Below are positions 1-6,696 of a stretch of 6,696 nucleotides of DNA, piece after piece. How positions within the stretch are numbered: the stretch's first letter is position 1; each line of letters opens with the position of its first letter. Origin of the DNA: Promethearchaeota archaeon (GTDB lineage Archaea > Asgardarchaeota > Lokiarchaeia > Sigynarchaeales > SOKP01); assembly GCA_014730295.1 (NCBI GenBank), contig WJIN01000429.1, positions 1 through 6,696 of the forward strand, in the 5' to 3' direction. Under the pieces are notes generated by a model. It saw only the letters and a program-made list of their open reading frames with translations. It did not search any database and was not told where the DNA came from. The translations under genes and the position numbers were made by a program.

Positions 1-1
1 T

Positions 2-187
2 AAAAAGAAGCCAATTATCACATTTATTCCCTATGTAGAGAAATATCAGATGATTATCGAGTCGCTTGAGTTGGGAAATATCCCCGTCTTTCATTCAATT
101 AAAGAAGTAGTTCAAGCTGCTTCAGCATTAAAATTAAGAACTCGATTTCAGAATTTAAAAAAGAATAATTTATTTTGGGAAAAATGA
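2..187 (+). CDS. C-terminal end of an ADP-forming acyl-CoA synthetase-like protein (5' end outside window)
   Basis: This frame is open from the left edge and ends at TGA 185-187, giving 61 residues of a protein whose start lies outside the window. The tail reads like the end of the CoA-ligase (alpha) module of NDP-forming acyl-CoA synthetases: a beta strand 'KPIITFIPYVEKYQ', then 'LELGNIPVFHSIKEVVQAAS'. In that family a 'GIPVF/Y-x-(T/S)-x-(E)-x-A-x-A' segment closes the last Rossmann-like domain. Such enzymes convert acyl-CoA, ADP and phosphate to acid, CoA and ATP, a typical archaeal energy-conserving step. No ATP-grasp domain follows, so this is either a separate alpha subunit or a fusion with the ATP-grasp part first. 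It converges on the aminotransferase gene with six bases between stop codons. The family call rests on a short tail, so it is moderate at best. Confidence 0.6.
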   Translation, partial: KKKPIITFIPYVEKYQMIIESLELGNIPVFHSIKEVVQAASALKLRTRFQNLKKNNLFWEK

Positions 188-193
188 GGATAA

Positions 194-1312
194 TTAGATT
201 AAATTTTCTTTAACATACTCCTCAAATTTCTCCAATGCTTTTCTCATATTTTTCCTCCCAAATCCTATACGAAAATGTTTATTGTCGTAATCATATTTTG
301 TAGCTGGCATTAGTAAAACATTTTTTTGTTTGATAAGATCGATACATATCTCCTCAATGTTTTTCTCGATAAGGATCTTAGGAAACGCAATTGATCCTGC
401 TTTTGGTTTTGACCATCTAAAAATTGAGGAATATTTCTTAAAAAATGAATCTAATAGACTCAAGTTTTCTTCAATGATTTCTAAATTTCTTTCCAATAGA
501 AATTGCTTATTTCTTAGAGCAATAATCGCAAAAAATTCGCTGAGAGCACTATTGCATATTGTCGTATAATTTTTAAATGAAGCTAATTCATTTAATAAAG
601 TTTTATCTTTTGTTGCAATCCATCCTATTCTTAGTCCCGCAAGCCCGAACGCTTTCGACATTACACCTAAAGATATCCCTTTCTCGTAGATCTCGCTCAT
701 TCCTGGTAGTCGATATTTTTCTTTAAATTCTAAAAAACGATACACTTCGTCTGAAAGTACATAAAGTCTATTTTCTTGAGCAATCTTACATATTTCTTCA
801 AATTGATCTAAAGTAGGTAAGAAGCCAGTAGGGTTGTGAGGAAAATTTATGACTATACATTTGGTATTTGAAGATATGTTGTGTTTTAGTTTTTTAAGAT
901 CAATATCCCATAAATCATCCTCGATCATTTTCCATAGTGCTGTTCTTACTCCAATAGCATTAGCGACTTCAAATAAAGATTGGTAAGCAGGAAATTGTAC
1001 AATAATACTATCATTCTTATCAAGTAAAACATTCATAAAGATAAATATTGCCTCTTCAGCCCCAGAAAAAATTAAAATATCCTCTTTATTATGTCCCTCA
1101 TATAATTTAGCTATCTCCTCTCTTAGTATAGGATTACCATATGATTCTGTATAGCCTAATCTAAGTGTTTCCAATTCATTCCTATATTTTTTATCCAGAT
1201 CTAAAAGTTCTTTTACGCTGAAGGCTTCACAATCAGAAGAGCATAATGAATATTTTACATTAAACTCATACTTAGCAAAAAATTCCTCCAATTTGAATTT
1301 ATTAATCTTCAT
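194..1312 (-). CDS. PLP-dependent class I/II aminotransferase
   Basis: This 372-residue protein is full length for a fold-type I aminotransferase (aspartate aminotransferase superfamily, COG0436-like), a cytosolic enzyme that moves an amino group between an amino acid and a 2-oxo acid. Visible landmarks are the 'GYTESYGNPILREEIA' segment (53-68), 'INFPHNPTG' with Asn160, 'LSDEVY' with Asp188 and Tyr191 that hold the cofactor ring, 'SKAFGLAGLRIGW' with Schiff-base Lys220 and phosphate-contacting Arg228, and 'FRIGFGR' with Arg348 for the substrate carboxylate. All key residues are present. The N-terminus, with an 'FFAKYEF...LCSSDCE' pattern, looks like the natural start of a subgroup sometimes annotated as capreomycidine synthase-like, but that is a weak guide to substrate. 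The ATG has no clear Shine-Dalgarno. The gene starts 26 bases after the Fe-S gene stop, so the two are probably cotranscribed. Amino donor and acceptor cannot be read from the sequence. Confidence 0.93.
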   Translation of the reverse strand: MKINKFKLEEFFAKYEFNVKYSLCSSDCEAFSVKELLDLDKKYRNELETLRLGYTESYGNPILREEIAKLYEGHNKEDILIFSGAEEAIFIFMNVLLDKNDSIIVQFPAYQSLFEVANAIGVRTALWKMIEDDLWDIDLKKLKHNISSNTKCIVINFPHNPTGFLPTLDQFEEICKIAQENRLYVLSDEVYRFLEFKEKYRLPGMSEIYEKGISLGVMSKAFGLAGLRIGWIATKDKTLLNELASFKNYTTICNSALSEFFAIIALRNKQFLLERNLEIIEENLSLLDSFFKKYSSIFRWSKPKAGSIAFPKILIEKNIEEICIDLIKQKNVLLMPATKYDYDNKHFRIGFGRKNMRKALEKFEEYVKENLI

Positions 1313-1338
1313 TATCTGCTTACATTAAATATTTGAAT

Positions 1339-2154
1339 TTAGGTAACATCAATGACTTTATCTAGAGATTTTATTGACCTTTCGACATAATTTTCATCAT
1401 TAATTCTCAAATCTATAGCATTCTGAGGGCAAATCTCCACGCAACGACCACATCCTCTGCATTCCTCTGTTATATAGGCTCTATTATTAATTAAATCAAT
1501 TGCGTCTACGAAACATACTTCTTCAAGACAAGTTCCACAACCAATACAGTTATCATTCACCATTACAGAAACTTGAGGTATTTTTTTTATTTTCTTCCCA
1601 ATTTTAGGATTTAAAACAGAGGAAATTCTCCATAAACAACAGCAAGGACAACAGTTACATATAGAAAGTAATTTATCACCTTCTCCCACACCCAACCACT
1701 GCTTATCTAACCTATTTTTTCCAATCATATGAACTAACCCTGCTTCCGCGCACTTTTTGATATGATCTAGAGCTTCCTTCTGGGATACCCGTTTTCCTAA
1801 TCGTTCATTTATATCCAAAGTACCTTTCCCTAAAAATAAACATCCTAACTCGATGGGATAGTCCTGGCAATCCATACTTGAACGACAAATACAGAAATCC
1901 ATTATAAAATGGTAATTTGCTTTCTCAATAAAGTATTCTAATATCTTAGATGGTAAAACAAGATTACGCTGGTTTTCAACCGTTTGATTTATTTCAATTA
2001 CTCCATCTTTAGGTAGATAAATGATATCATCCCCTTCAAAGAGCAAAATTTCAAACAACTTTCCGAGTAAAGGAAGTTTCGTCAGCTTAGCTATAAAATT
2101 AACATTAGGAAATGACTTTTTAAGTAATTGTACAAACCATAAGGGTCGTGGCAT
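1339..2154 (-). CDS. Cysteine-rich protein with two C-terminal [4Fe-4S] ferredoxin motifs
   Basis: This is a 271-residue soluble protein, likely an electron carrier or the electron-transfer part of a redox enzyme. The C-terminus has two ferredoxin motifs. The first uses Cys203, 206, 209 and 214, spaced CX2CX2CX4C without the usual proline. The second uses Cys232, 235, 238 and 242 and is canonical CX2CX2CX3CP. Before them is a conserved-looking Cys-rich region: 'FCICRSSMDCQDYP' and 'LGCLFLG' (Cys88, 90, 96, 105), then 'ICNCCPCCCLWR' (Cys166, 168, 169, 171, 172, 173). These could bind a further Fe-S cluster or another metal. I recall similar 4Fe-4S proteins of about this length, with the same motifs, in anaerobic bacteria and archaea, but know no established function. 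No signal peptide or membrane helix is evident. The N-terminus 'MPRPLWFVQLLKK' fits a natural start, with no Shine-Dalgarno before it. Serving the upstream methyltransferase (corrinoid reduction) is inference only. Confidence 0.88.
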   Translation of the reverse strand: MPRPLWFVQLLKKSFPNVNFIAKLTKLPLLGKLFEILLFEGDDIIYLPKDGVIEINQTVENQRNLVLPSKILEYFIEKANYHFIMDFCICRSSMDCQDYPIELGCLFLGKGTLDINERLGKRVSQKEALDHIKKCAEAGLVHMIGKNRLDKQWLGVGEGDKLLSICNCCPCCCLWRISSVLNPKIGKKIKKIPQVSVMVNDNCIGCGTCLEEVCFVDAIDLINNRAYITEECRGCGRCVEICPQNAIDLRINDENYVERSIKSLDKVIDVT

Positions 2155-2194
2155 TTTTCATAAGGTTATTATTAGTTTTCTCTGATAGAAGTGG

Positions 2195-2222
2195 TATAAT
2201 TCATTATAGATTTTTAGCTAAA
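2195..2222 (-). promoter_or_regulatory. Possible promoter/operator region of the Fe-S gene
   Basis: Two short perfect palindromes lie in the 137-base gap upstream of the Fe-S gene: TATAAT-TC-ATTATA (2195-2208) and TTTAGCTAAA (2213-2222). Read on the minus strand, the TATA-like stretch sits about 40-55 bases before the ATG. That would place an archaeal transcription start about 25 bases before the ATG. In A+T-rich DNA such motifs arise easily by chance, so this is only a candidate. Confidence 0.27.
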
Positions 2223-2269
2223 TAAAGACTTCCTTCATAAATGAAAACTTGGTAAATTAATAAATAAAG

Positions 2270-2278
2270 AAAAAAAAA
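2270..2278 (-). terminator. Oligo-T tract downstream of the transporter gene, possible archaeal terminator
   Basis: A run of nine A on the + strand gives T9 in the minus-strand transcript, starting 13 bases after the transporter stop codon and followed by further T-rich sequence. Archaeal RNA polymerase can terminate at such U-rich tracts without a hairpin, and I see no strong stem before it. It would separate the sulfatase-methyltransferase-transporter unit from the Fe-S-aminotransferase unit. Confidence 0.45.
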
Positions 2279-2291
2279 GTTGAAGTAAAAA

Positions 2292-3638
2292 TCATTTCTC
2301 AGATTCTTTGTGTATCTCAATCTCTAATTCATAGTCTATTGGATCAATCGTCCTAAATAGTAAAAAACTGATTGCTAAACTAATAGCGCAGAATGCTGAG
2401 ATAATGAATACTATTACATAGAAATTTGCGATGAAGAGTACTAAGAATGATAATAATGCGGCACCTATAAGGGTGCCCACATTCTGTCCCGCATTTATTA
2501 TGGAAACTAAGAGTGCAAAATAAGTACTTCGTAAGTCTGGGTAGTATTTCCTTGCTAGGTCTCCTCGAATAGTTTGATTAACTACAACTAAAGCATTTTG
2601 TAATGCTCCAAATATTATTAAAACGATAATTCCAAGCACTAATGCAAATAGAAATTCTCCAACAATAGAAAAAGGAATAATTACAATAAGACAATATGGT
2701 ATAAATAGAAGAAATACCCATTTAATCGTATTTCTTCTACTCCTATCTCCGAATTTACCAGAAATTAATGAACCCACAACCGTACCAACACCACTAGCAA
2801 AATAAAATAAAGAACTCCATCCTAATAATTCAAGGGCACCTCCTTGAGTGACTGATAATATAGTATCCTCAACAGAAATCACATTCATTGAGATAAGAAC
2901 TACATATGTTATAAAATCTAATAGCATGATACCTTGAAAAGCAGCTAAAAATGTATATAGATAGACTTTCCAATTTTGCTTTTTTGTAGCAAATGTGACA
3001 AGCTCTTTACTAAATTCTTTGAATGTAATGTCTTTTAACTCGGGTTCTTTGATTCTATATGGAAGAATACATGATATTATCATTAATATTCCCGTTATGA
3101 TGTGAACTATGTACACGTTTTGCATACCTAATATTAGAGTTAATAACATCCCACCAACACCGTAACCTAAAAACATTAAAGTCCAAGTGTATCCTTGTAC
3201 TCTTGCAAGTTTTCTTTTGGGAGTCACATCTAAAATTAGCCCGTCTAATGCCGTATCGGCAAAAGCCATGCCTAGTTGTGTCATAAAGTAAATAAAGGCA
3301 AGCCATACATAAAGACTCTCATTTGATGGAACATAATAAGCTAAAATAAACCACCATATCGCTCCAAATGTCCCAAAGCTAATGATCCACGGAAATCGTC
3401 TCCCATATTTCTTTGTTCCAATTTTGTCATTAAAGATACCTACAATCATTTTAATTGCCCAAGGGAAATTCCCAATTGCATAAACGGTTAACCACAAGGC
3501 TATATCAACAGTTCCAAGAATTTCTTGTATATAAGATTTCCATACTAAAAAGGGTACACCTTGAACGAACCCTTGGCAAAAATAGAATAGTGAGAAAATA
3601 AAAGTATAAGATTTATCATAATTAAATTGATCTTCCAT
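2292..3638 (-). CDS. MFS-type membrane transporter, substrate unknown
   Basis: This 448-residue hydrophobic protein is the usual length for a 12-helix major facilitator superfamily transporter. Two hydrophobic halves (about 11-195 and 225-428) are joined by a charged loop near 196-222 ('RIKEPELKDITFKEFSKE'). The N-half loop 'GIFNDKIGTKKYGRR' (67-81) and the C-half loop 'GKFGDRSRRN' (294-303) are MFS signature-A-like. 'ADTALDGLILDVTP' (127-140) carries membrane acids at Asp128, Asp132 and Asp137 and recalls the AmpG/PAT and BT1 branches, and the overall look also recalls sugar:cation symporters; I cannot choose between them. It should sit in the cytoplasmic membrane and work as a secondary transporter. 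It begins 75 bases after the methyltransferase stop, so it likely moves that pathway's substrate or product. The C-terminal tail is short and acidic. Direction and substrate are not visible. The ATG start fits an N-terminus that enters helix 1 quickly; there is no clear ribosome binding site. Confidence 0.85.
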   Translation of the reverse strand: MEDQFNYDKSYTFIFSLFYFCQGFVQGVPFLVWKSYIQEILGTVDIALWLTVYAIGNFPWAIKMIVGIFNDKIGTKKYGRRFPWIISFGTFGAIWWFILAYYVPSNESLYVWLAFIYFMTQLGMAFADTALDGLILDVTPKRKLARVQGYTWTLMFLGYGVGGMLLTLILGMQNVYIVHIITGILMIISCILPYRIKEPELKDITFKEFSKELVTFATKKQNWKVYLYTFLAAFQGIMLLDFITYVVLISMNVISVEDTILSVTQGGALELLGWSSLFYFASGVGTVVGSLISGKFGDRSRRNTIKWVFLLFIPYCLIVIIPFSIVGEFLFALVLGIIVLIIFGALQNALVVVNQTIRGDLARKYYPDLRSTYFALLVSIINAGQNVGTLIGAALLSFLVLFIANFYVIVFIISAFCAISLAISFLLFRTIDPIDYELEIEIHKESEK

Positions 3639-3713
3639 ATTCGTATTTTGCCTAACTAATTAATAAACTTATCATTAAATAACGCAGAAATGATTTTTCA
3701 TATTACTGAATAT

Positions 3714-5246
3714 TCAAGATATTGAATCGTCAACCTCAACTCCCAATATATCAGTTGAGTCATCTGATTCTACTAGTCCTTCCATTTTCTTATAATCATC
3801 AAGAGTCCTTTTCTTAATAACTTCTAAATAGTTATTTAATTTCGATTCTATCTCTTTTGATAATTGAGATTCATCATTAGATTCTAAAATTTCTTTTGCC
3901 TTAGCATTTGCACGTTCTTTCATATCCATTGCTCCATGTTTTATCCAGATCCCTCGACGATTTCTATCTGTTAATTCTGGAACAAATATCTCTTTTCTAA
4001 TAAATTTTACTGAATGTTTGGTACCTAAGAATGATTTTAATTCTCTATTGACCTGATCCTTAATTTCTTTATCTCCCAAACTCTCTGAACTTACATTAAT
4101 ACCTTCCATTTCACGTTTAATTATTCCAATCATTTCATTATCAATAAAAAGTAGCTCAAATGATTCGGTTAAGGATGTTTCATATGTCCCTGCACAAGTG
4201 ATGTAATTATGTCCTGCATTTGCGGCAAACTTCAGAGTCATAAAACGCTCATATCCGTTTTGTATATCAAAACATTTAGACTCCGTTAAACAACCAGACC
4301 CTTTGGATGGGATCCCATAAAAATGAGCAATTTGAGCACTAGCAGCTGTGATAAGTCCCATTTCGACAGAACCATAAGCACTGTTCCCCGTTAATGGGTC
4401 CATAATAGTATTAGTGGAACCATATAATACTGGTGTTCCGGAGTTTAAAACTTGAGTGATTGCTATTGTTGCTAAAACCTCCATATTTGCTTGTGTTAAA
4501 ACACCCGCTAATGTAACAGGTGCAGTAGAGCCTGCTAAAGCGGCAGAAGAAATATTGATAGGTTGTTTGTATTTACATAACACTTCCAAACCGTTAAGTA
4601 ATATTTTCGGTAATTTTAGAGGTGAGGTTGGATTAAAAACACCTAAGAGTCTGGGATTATTAATAAGTTCTTTTTCTCCTCCAGCGATGAGAGAAGTAAT
4701 TCTTATCATATCATTTGTAGCAGTTCTCCCATAACAACCCATTCCATAAGGTTTTTCAGCAAAACGCCCCCATTCTCTCAAAGTGTGGAAATGTAACTCC
4801 ATAAAAGGTACATCACTCGGCCATACATCCATATGAGAGCAATCAATATTCTCTAAATGATTTATTAGTTTTATGTGATGACTTGAATCTTTCAGAGTAG
4901 ATTTTCTCACTCCTTTTCTACAAGAGGGGTCAAATATATTCACTGCCGCTCCAAATGTTCCAAATTTCATTGTTTTTGTGTTAATTCTAAAATGATATGA
5001 ACCATCGGGACCCCATAATTCAAATTCTTTAGGAACTTTTTTAAGACAATCTAAGACTAACTCTTGAGGAATCTTAATTATTTCAGTATTATCCTTTTCT
5101 TCTTCTAAAGCCCCATAGGTTTTTAATTTCTCTCTAATTGTCTGGCTTTCGATTCTTATTCCAGTATCCTCAAGAAGCTCTAAACTTGTAGAATGTATTC
5201 TTTCTATTTCCTCATTATTTAATACTTTCAACTGATTTAATTTCAT
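3714..5246 (-). CDS. MttB-superfamily (trimethylamine methyltransferase-like) corrinoid methyltransferase, no pyrrolysine codon
   Basis: This 510-residue protein belongs to the trimethylamine:corrinoid methyltransferase superfamily, whose members move a methyl group from a methylated amine to Co(I) of a small corrinoid protein. The N-terminal part 'IHSTSLELLEDTGIRI' (17-32) and 'FGTFGAAVNIFDP' (95-107) are typical. So are the TIM-barrel blocks 'GTPVLYGSTNTIMDPLTG' (270-287), 'MGLITAASAQIAHFYG' (296-311) and 'SGCLTESKCFDIQNGYE' (317-333). The frame has no in-frame TAG and ends in TGA, so it does not need pyrrolysine. It therefore falls with homologs such as MtgB, MtpB and MtcB, which demethylate quaternary amines (glycine betaine, proline betaine, carnitine). 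Substrate cannot be assigned. It is slightly longer than usual because of an acidic tail (about 488-510). It lies 57 bases after the sulfatase and 75 before the transporter on the same strand. No corrinoid protein gene is nearby. It is probably cytosolic. Confidence 0.9.
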   Translation of the reverse strand: MKLNQLKVLNNEEIERIHSTSLELLEDTGIRIESQTIREKLKTYGALEEEKDNTEIIKIPQELVLDCLKKVPKEFELWGPDGSYHFRINTKTMKFGTFGAAVNIFDPSCRKGVRKSTLKDSSHHIKLINHLENIDCSHMDVWPSDVPFMELHFHTLREWGRFAEKPYGMGCYGRTATNDMIRITSLIAGGEKELINNPRLLGVFNPTSPLKLPKILLNGLEVLCKYKQPINISSAALAGSTAPVTLAGVLTQANMEVLATIAITQVLNSGTPVLYGSTNTIMDPLTGNSAYGSVEMGLITAASAQIAHFYGIPSKGSGCLTESKCFDIQNGYERFMTLKFAANAGHNYITCAGTYETSLTESFELLFIDNEMIGIIKREMEGINVSSESLGDKEIKDQVNRELKSFLGTKHSVKFIRKEIFVPELTDRNRRGIWIKHGAMDMKERANAKAKEILESNDESQLSKEIESKLNNYLEVIKKRTLDDYKKMEGLVESDDSTDILGVEVDDSIS

Positions 5247-5303
5247 TTTTAATTCTAATAGTCTCTAGTTGTTTTGATTTTTAATCGAATCTATCTTGTA
5301 CAA

Positions 5304-6696
5304 TCAAAAATTTCCTTTTCTTGCTGGGAGCGGATCTACCGTAAAAGCCATCCGATTTGCTAATCTTATAAGCATTTTCGTCTTAATTGTGCTATAATCT
5401 TTATCGTTCCAAAGATTATAAGTTTCAGACATATCATTTTCTAAATCATATAATTCACCATAACTTCGTGTGTGATCTAAAACTAATTTATAATTTTTTG
5501 TACGAATCATCGTAGCTTGAGCTGAAGGATCTTTATGCCATGGCATTGCGTTATAATATTCACCATAAATATCTTCCTTATGCTCTTCATTGACAGTTTT
5601 ATTATCACTAGAAATCAAATGCATTAACGATTTTCCTTGCATTCCTGGATGATGAGAAATATCTAATATATCTAAGATCGTCTGAGGAAGATCAATTAAT
5701 TCCACAAGAGAGTTAATTGTTTTTGATGCAAAATGATTTTTCCAATAGATTATCAATGGTATATGAATAGCAGGCTCATAAAAGTATGGTCCTTTAAGAT
5801 AAATCCCATGATCCCCAAGCATTTCACCATGATCCGACATAAAGATAATTATAGTGTCTTCTAATTGATTTGTTTCTTCTAGAACATTAATTAATCGACC
5901 TATTTGAGTATCAATCAAGTCACACATTGCCCAATATGCTGCTTTAATGGATTTGTGATCTCTATGTCTCATATGATTGTAATTATATCGTTCTGTTTGA
6001 GCATATGCTCCTTTATGGTCCATTTTCTGCCATTCTGTTTTGTTTTCTAATTCACCCTCTACATAATTAGGTAAAGGAATATTATCAAAAGATTCTAAAT
6101 ATCGATTCAAATAGCTTTCTGGAGGATCAAATGAATGATGAGGATCAAAAATATTAATTGAAAAAAGCCATGGCTCTTGAAAACGTGATGCTTGCTGAAT
6201 AAAATTGATCGCTTTTTTTACACACCATGTAGTTTGATGAAGTTCTTCTGGCCAACCATATTGAACAAAGCGTGATTTTTTAAATCGTTTCATTGGATTT
6301 GTGGCATTTTTTTCTTTCAACCAATGAAAATATTCATTAGAAAACCATAGATTACTATTATCATGGGACCAATGAAAATCATCATATCCATCATCAATCC
6401 TTCTCTCAGTTCCTCTACTCACATTTGGATCGGCAGCTGATAAGTGTAATTTTCCAGATAATCCACAAACATATCCCTGTTCAGATAATAACTTTGTTAC
6501 CAAAACCTCATTTTCGGGGATATTCGCACCATTTTGCCGAGCGCGGCATGTTCTCGGATATCTCCCCGTTAAGAAACAACCTCTACTCGGAGTACAGACA
6601 GGACTTTGTGAGAATGCGTTTGTAAATTGAATCCCCTCTTTAGCTAATTTATCCAAATTAGGAGTTTTAGTAAATTTGTTCCCGTAACAACCAAGA
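5304..6696 (-). CDS. Formylglycine-dependent sulfatase, 5' end beyond the window
   Basis: The frame is open through the right edge. The first in-frame ATG-like choice, the TTG at 6654-6656, is an internal leucine: upstream codons read '[13 protein letters not shown]' before '[11 protein letters not shown]', the normal sulfatase N-terminal block. About 15-25 residues, including the first Asp-Asp metal ligands, are outside. Counting from that Leu as 1, visible landmarks are 'CTPSR' with Cys21 (codon 6594-6596), the residue converted to formylglycine; 'SGKLHLS' (Lys69, His71); '[10 protein letters not shown]' (170-179); '[11 protein letters not shown]' with metal ligands Asp275 and His276; '[15 protein letters not shown]' with Lys288; and the C-terminal '[10 protein letters not shown]...[12 protein letters not shown]' block. 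The family hydrolyses sulfate esters; some members cleave phosphonate or phosphate diesters instead. It is first of the visible genes in the unit. No C-terminal anchor is seen, and a signal peptide cannot be judged. Choline sulfatase is not specifically indicated. Confidence 0.93.
   Translation of the reverse strand, partial: LGCYGNKFTKTPNLDKLAKEGIQFTNAFSQSPVCTPSRGCFLTGRYPRTCRARQNGANIPENEVLVTKLLSEQGYVCGLSGKLHLSAADPNVSRGTERRIDDGYDDFHWSHDNSNLWFSNEYFHWLKEKNATNPMKRFKKSRFVQYGWPEELHQTTWCVKKAINFIQQASRFQEPWLFSINIFDPHHSFDPPESYLNRYLESFDNIPLPNYVEGELENKTEWQKMDHKGAYAQTERYNYNHMRHRDHKSIKAAYWAMCDLIDTQIGRLINVLEETNQLEDTIIIFMSDHGEMLGDHGIYLKGPYFYEPAIHIPLIIYWKNHFASKTINSLVELIDLPQTILDILDISHHPGMQGKSLMHLISSDNKTVNEEHKEDIYGEYYNAMPWHKDPSAQATMIRTKNYKLVLDHTRSYGELYDLENDMSETYNLWNDKDYSTIKTKMLIRLANRMAFTVDPLPARKGNF

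Noticed and set aside
330..569. Plus-strand open frame of 79 codons
   Set aside because: It lies inside the well-supported aminotransferase gene on the other strand and resembles no known family.
3055..3306. Minus-strand open frame of 83 codons in another frame
   Set aside because: Fully inside the transporter gene; its Cys/Arg/His-rich translation looks like an out-of-frame reading.
3660..3667. TTTATTAA on the minus strand as a TATA box for the transporter
   Set aside because: The spacing to the ATG would suit a leaderless message, but the motif is common in this A+T-rich DNA and the gene is more simply read as part of an operon.
3700..3713. ATATT-ACTG-AATAT inverted repeat next to the methyltransferase stop codon
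   Set aside because: A five-pair stem of A and T only, with no T tract after it; too weak to call a terminator.
4456..4734. Plus-strand open frame of 92 codons
   Set aside because: Antisense to conserved methyltransferase blocks; no family resemblance or start signal.
3714..5246. Genuine pyrrolysine-containing trimethylamine methyltransferase
   Set aside because: There is no in-frame TAG in the whole 510-codon frame, and the stop is TGA.
6425..6625. Plus-strand open frame of 66 codons
   Set aside because: Antisense to the sulfatase active-site region, which is clearly coding on the minus strand.
6654..6656. TTG as the sulfatase start codon
   Set aside because: The frame continues upstream with the conserved '[13 protein letters not shown]' block, so the TTG encodes an internal leucine.
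5304..6696. Specific assignment as choline sulfatase
   Set aside because: Only general sulfatase motifs can be recognised; the sequence does not read clearly as a BetC-type enzyme.

Overview
The window is A+T-rich (roughly two-thirds A+T by eye) and gene-dense. I think it comes from an archaeon, possibly an Asgard archaeon of the Lokiarchaeia type. Three things point that way: a protein tail like ADP-forming acyl-CoA synthetase, start codons without a convincing Shine-Dalgarno sequence, and a trimethylamine-methyltransferase-like (MttB superfamily) gene without an in-frame amber codon beside anaerobic-type Fe-S proteins. The phylum is a guess from gene content; no marker gene is present.

Layout: on the + strand, bases 2-187 hold the last 61 codons of a gene resembling the CoA-ligase (alpha) part of an ADP-forming acyl-CoA synthetase. 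It converges, with a 6-base gap, on a run of five minus-strand genes that fills the rest of the window. In transcription order (right to left) these are: a sulfatase whose first residues lie beyond the right edge (5304-6696), an MttB-superfamily methyltransferase (3714-5246), an MFS-type membrane transporter (2292-3638), a Cys-rich protein with two C-terminal [4Fe-4S] motifs (1339-2154), and a fold-type I PLP aminotransferase (194-1312).

Gaps between the first three genes are short (57 and 75 bases). A 137-base gap separates the transporter from the Fe-S gene. It contains a T9 tract on the transcribed strand (possible archaeal terminator) and two palindromes that could be a promoter or operator. 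The Fe-S and aminotransferase genes are 26 bases apart. The simplest reading is two transcription units: sulfatase-methyltransferase-transporter, then Fe-S protein-aminotransferase.

Working together (inference): the transporter could import a sulfated, N-methylated compound, the sulfatase could remove the sulfate, and the MttB homolog could pass a methyl group to a corrinoid protein encoded elsewhere. The Fe-S protein could supply low-potential electrons, for example to keep the corrinoid reduced. The sulfatase-methyltransferase-transporter grouping is the most interesting feature. No corrinoid protein, corrinoid activase or sulfatase-maturing enzyme is visible. No RNA gene, CRISPR array, mobile element or gene-free stretch over 300 bases was found.
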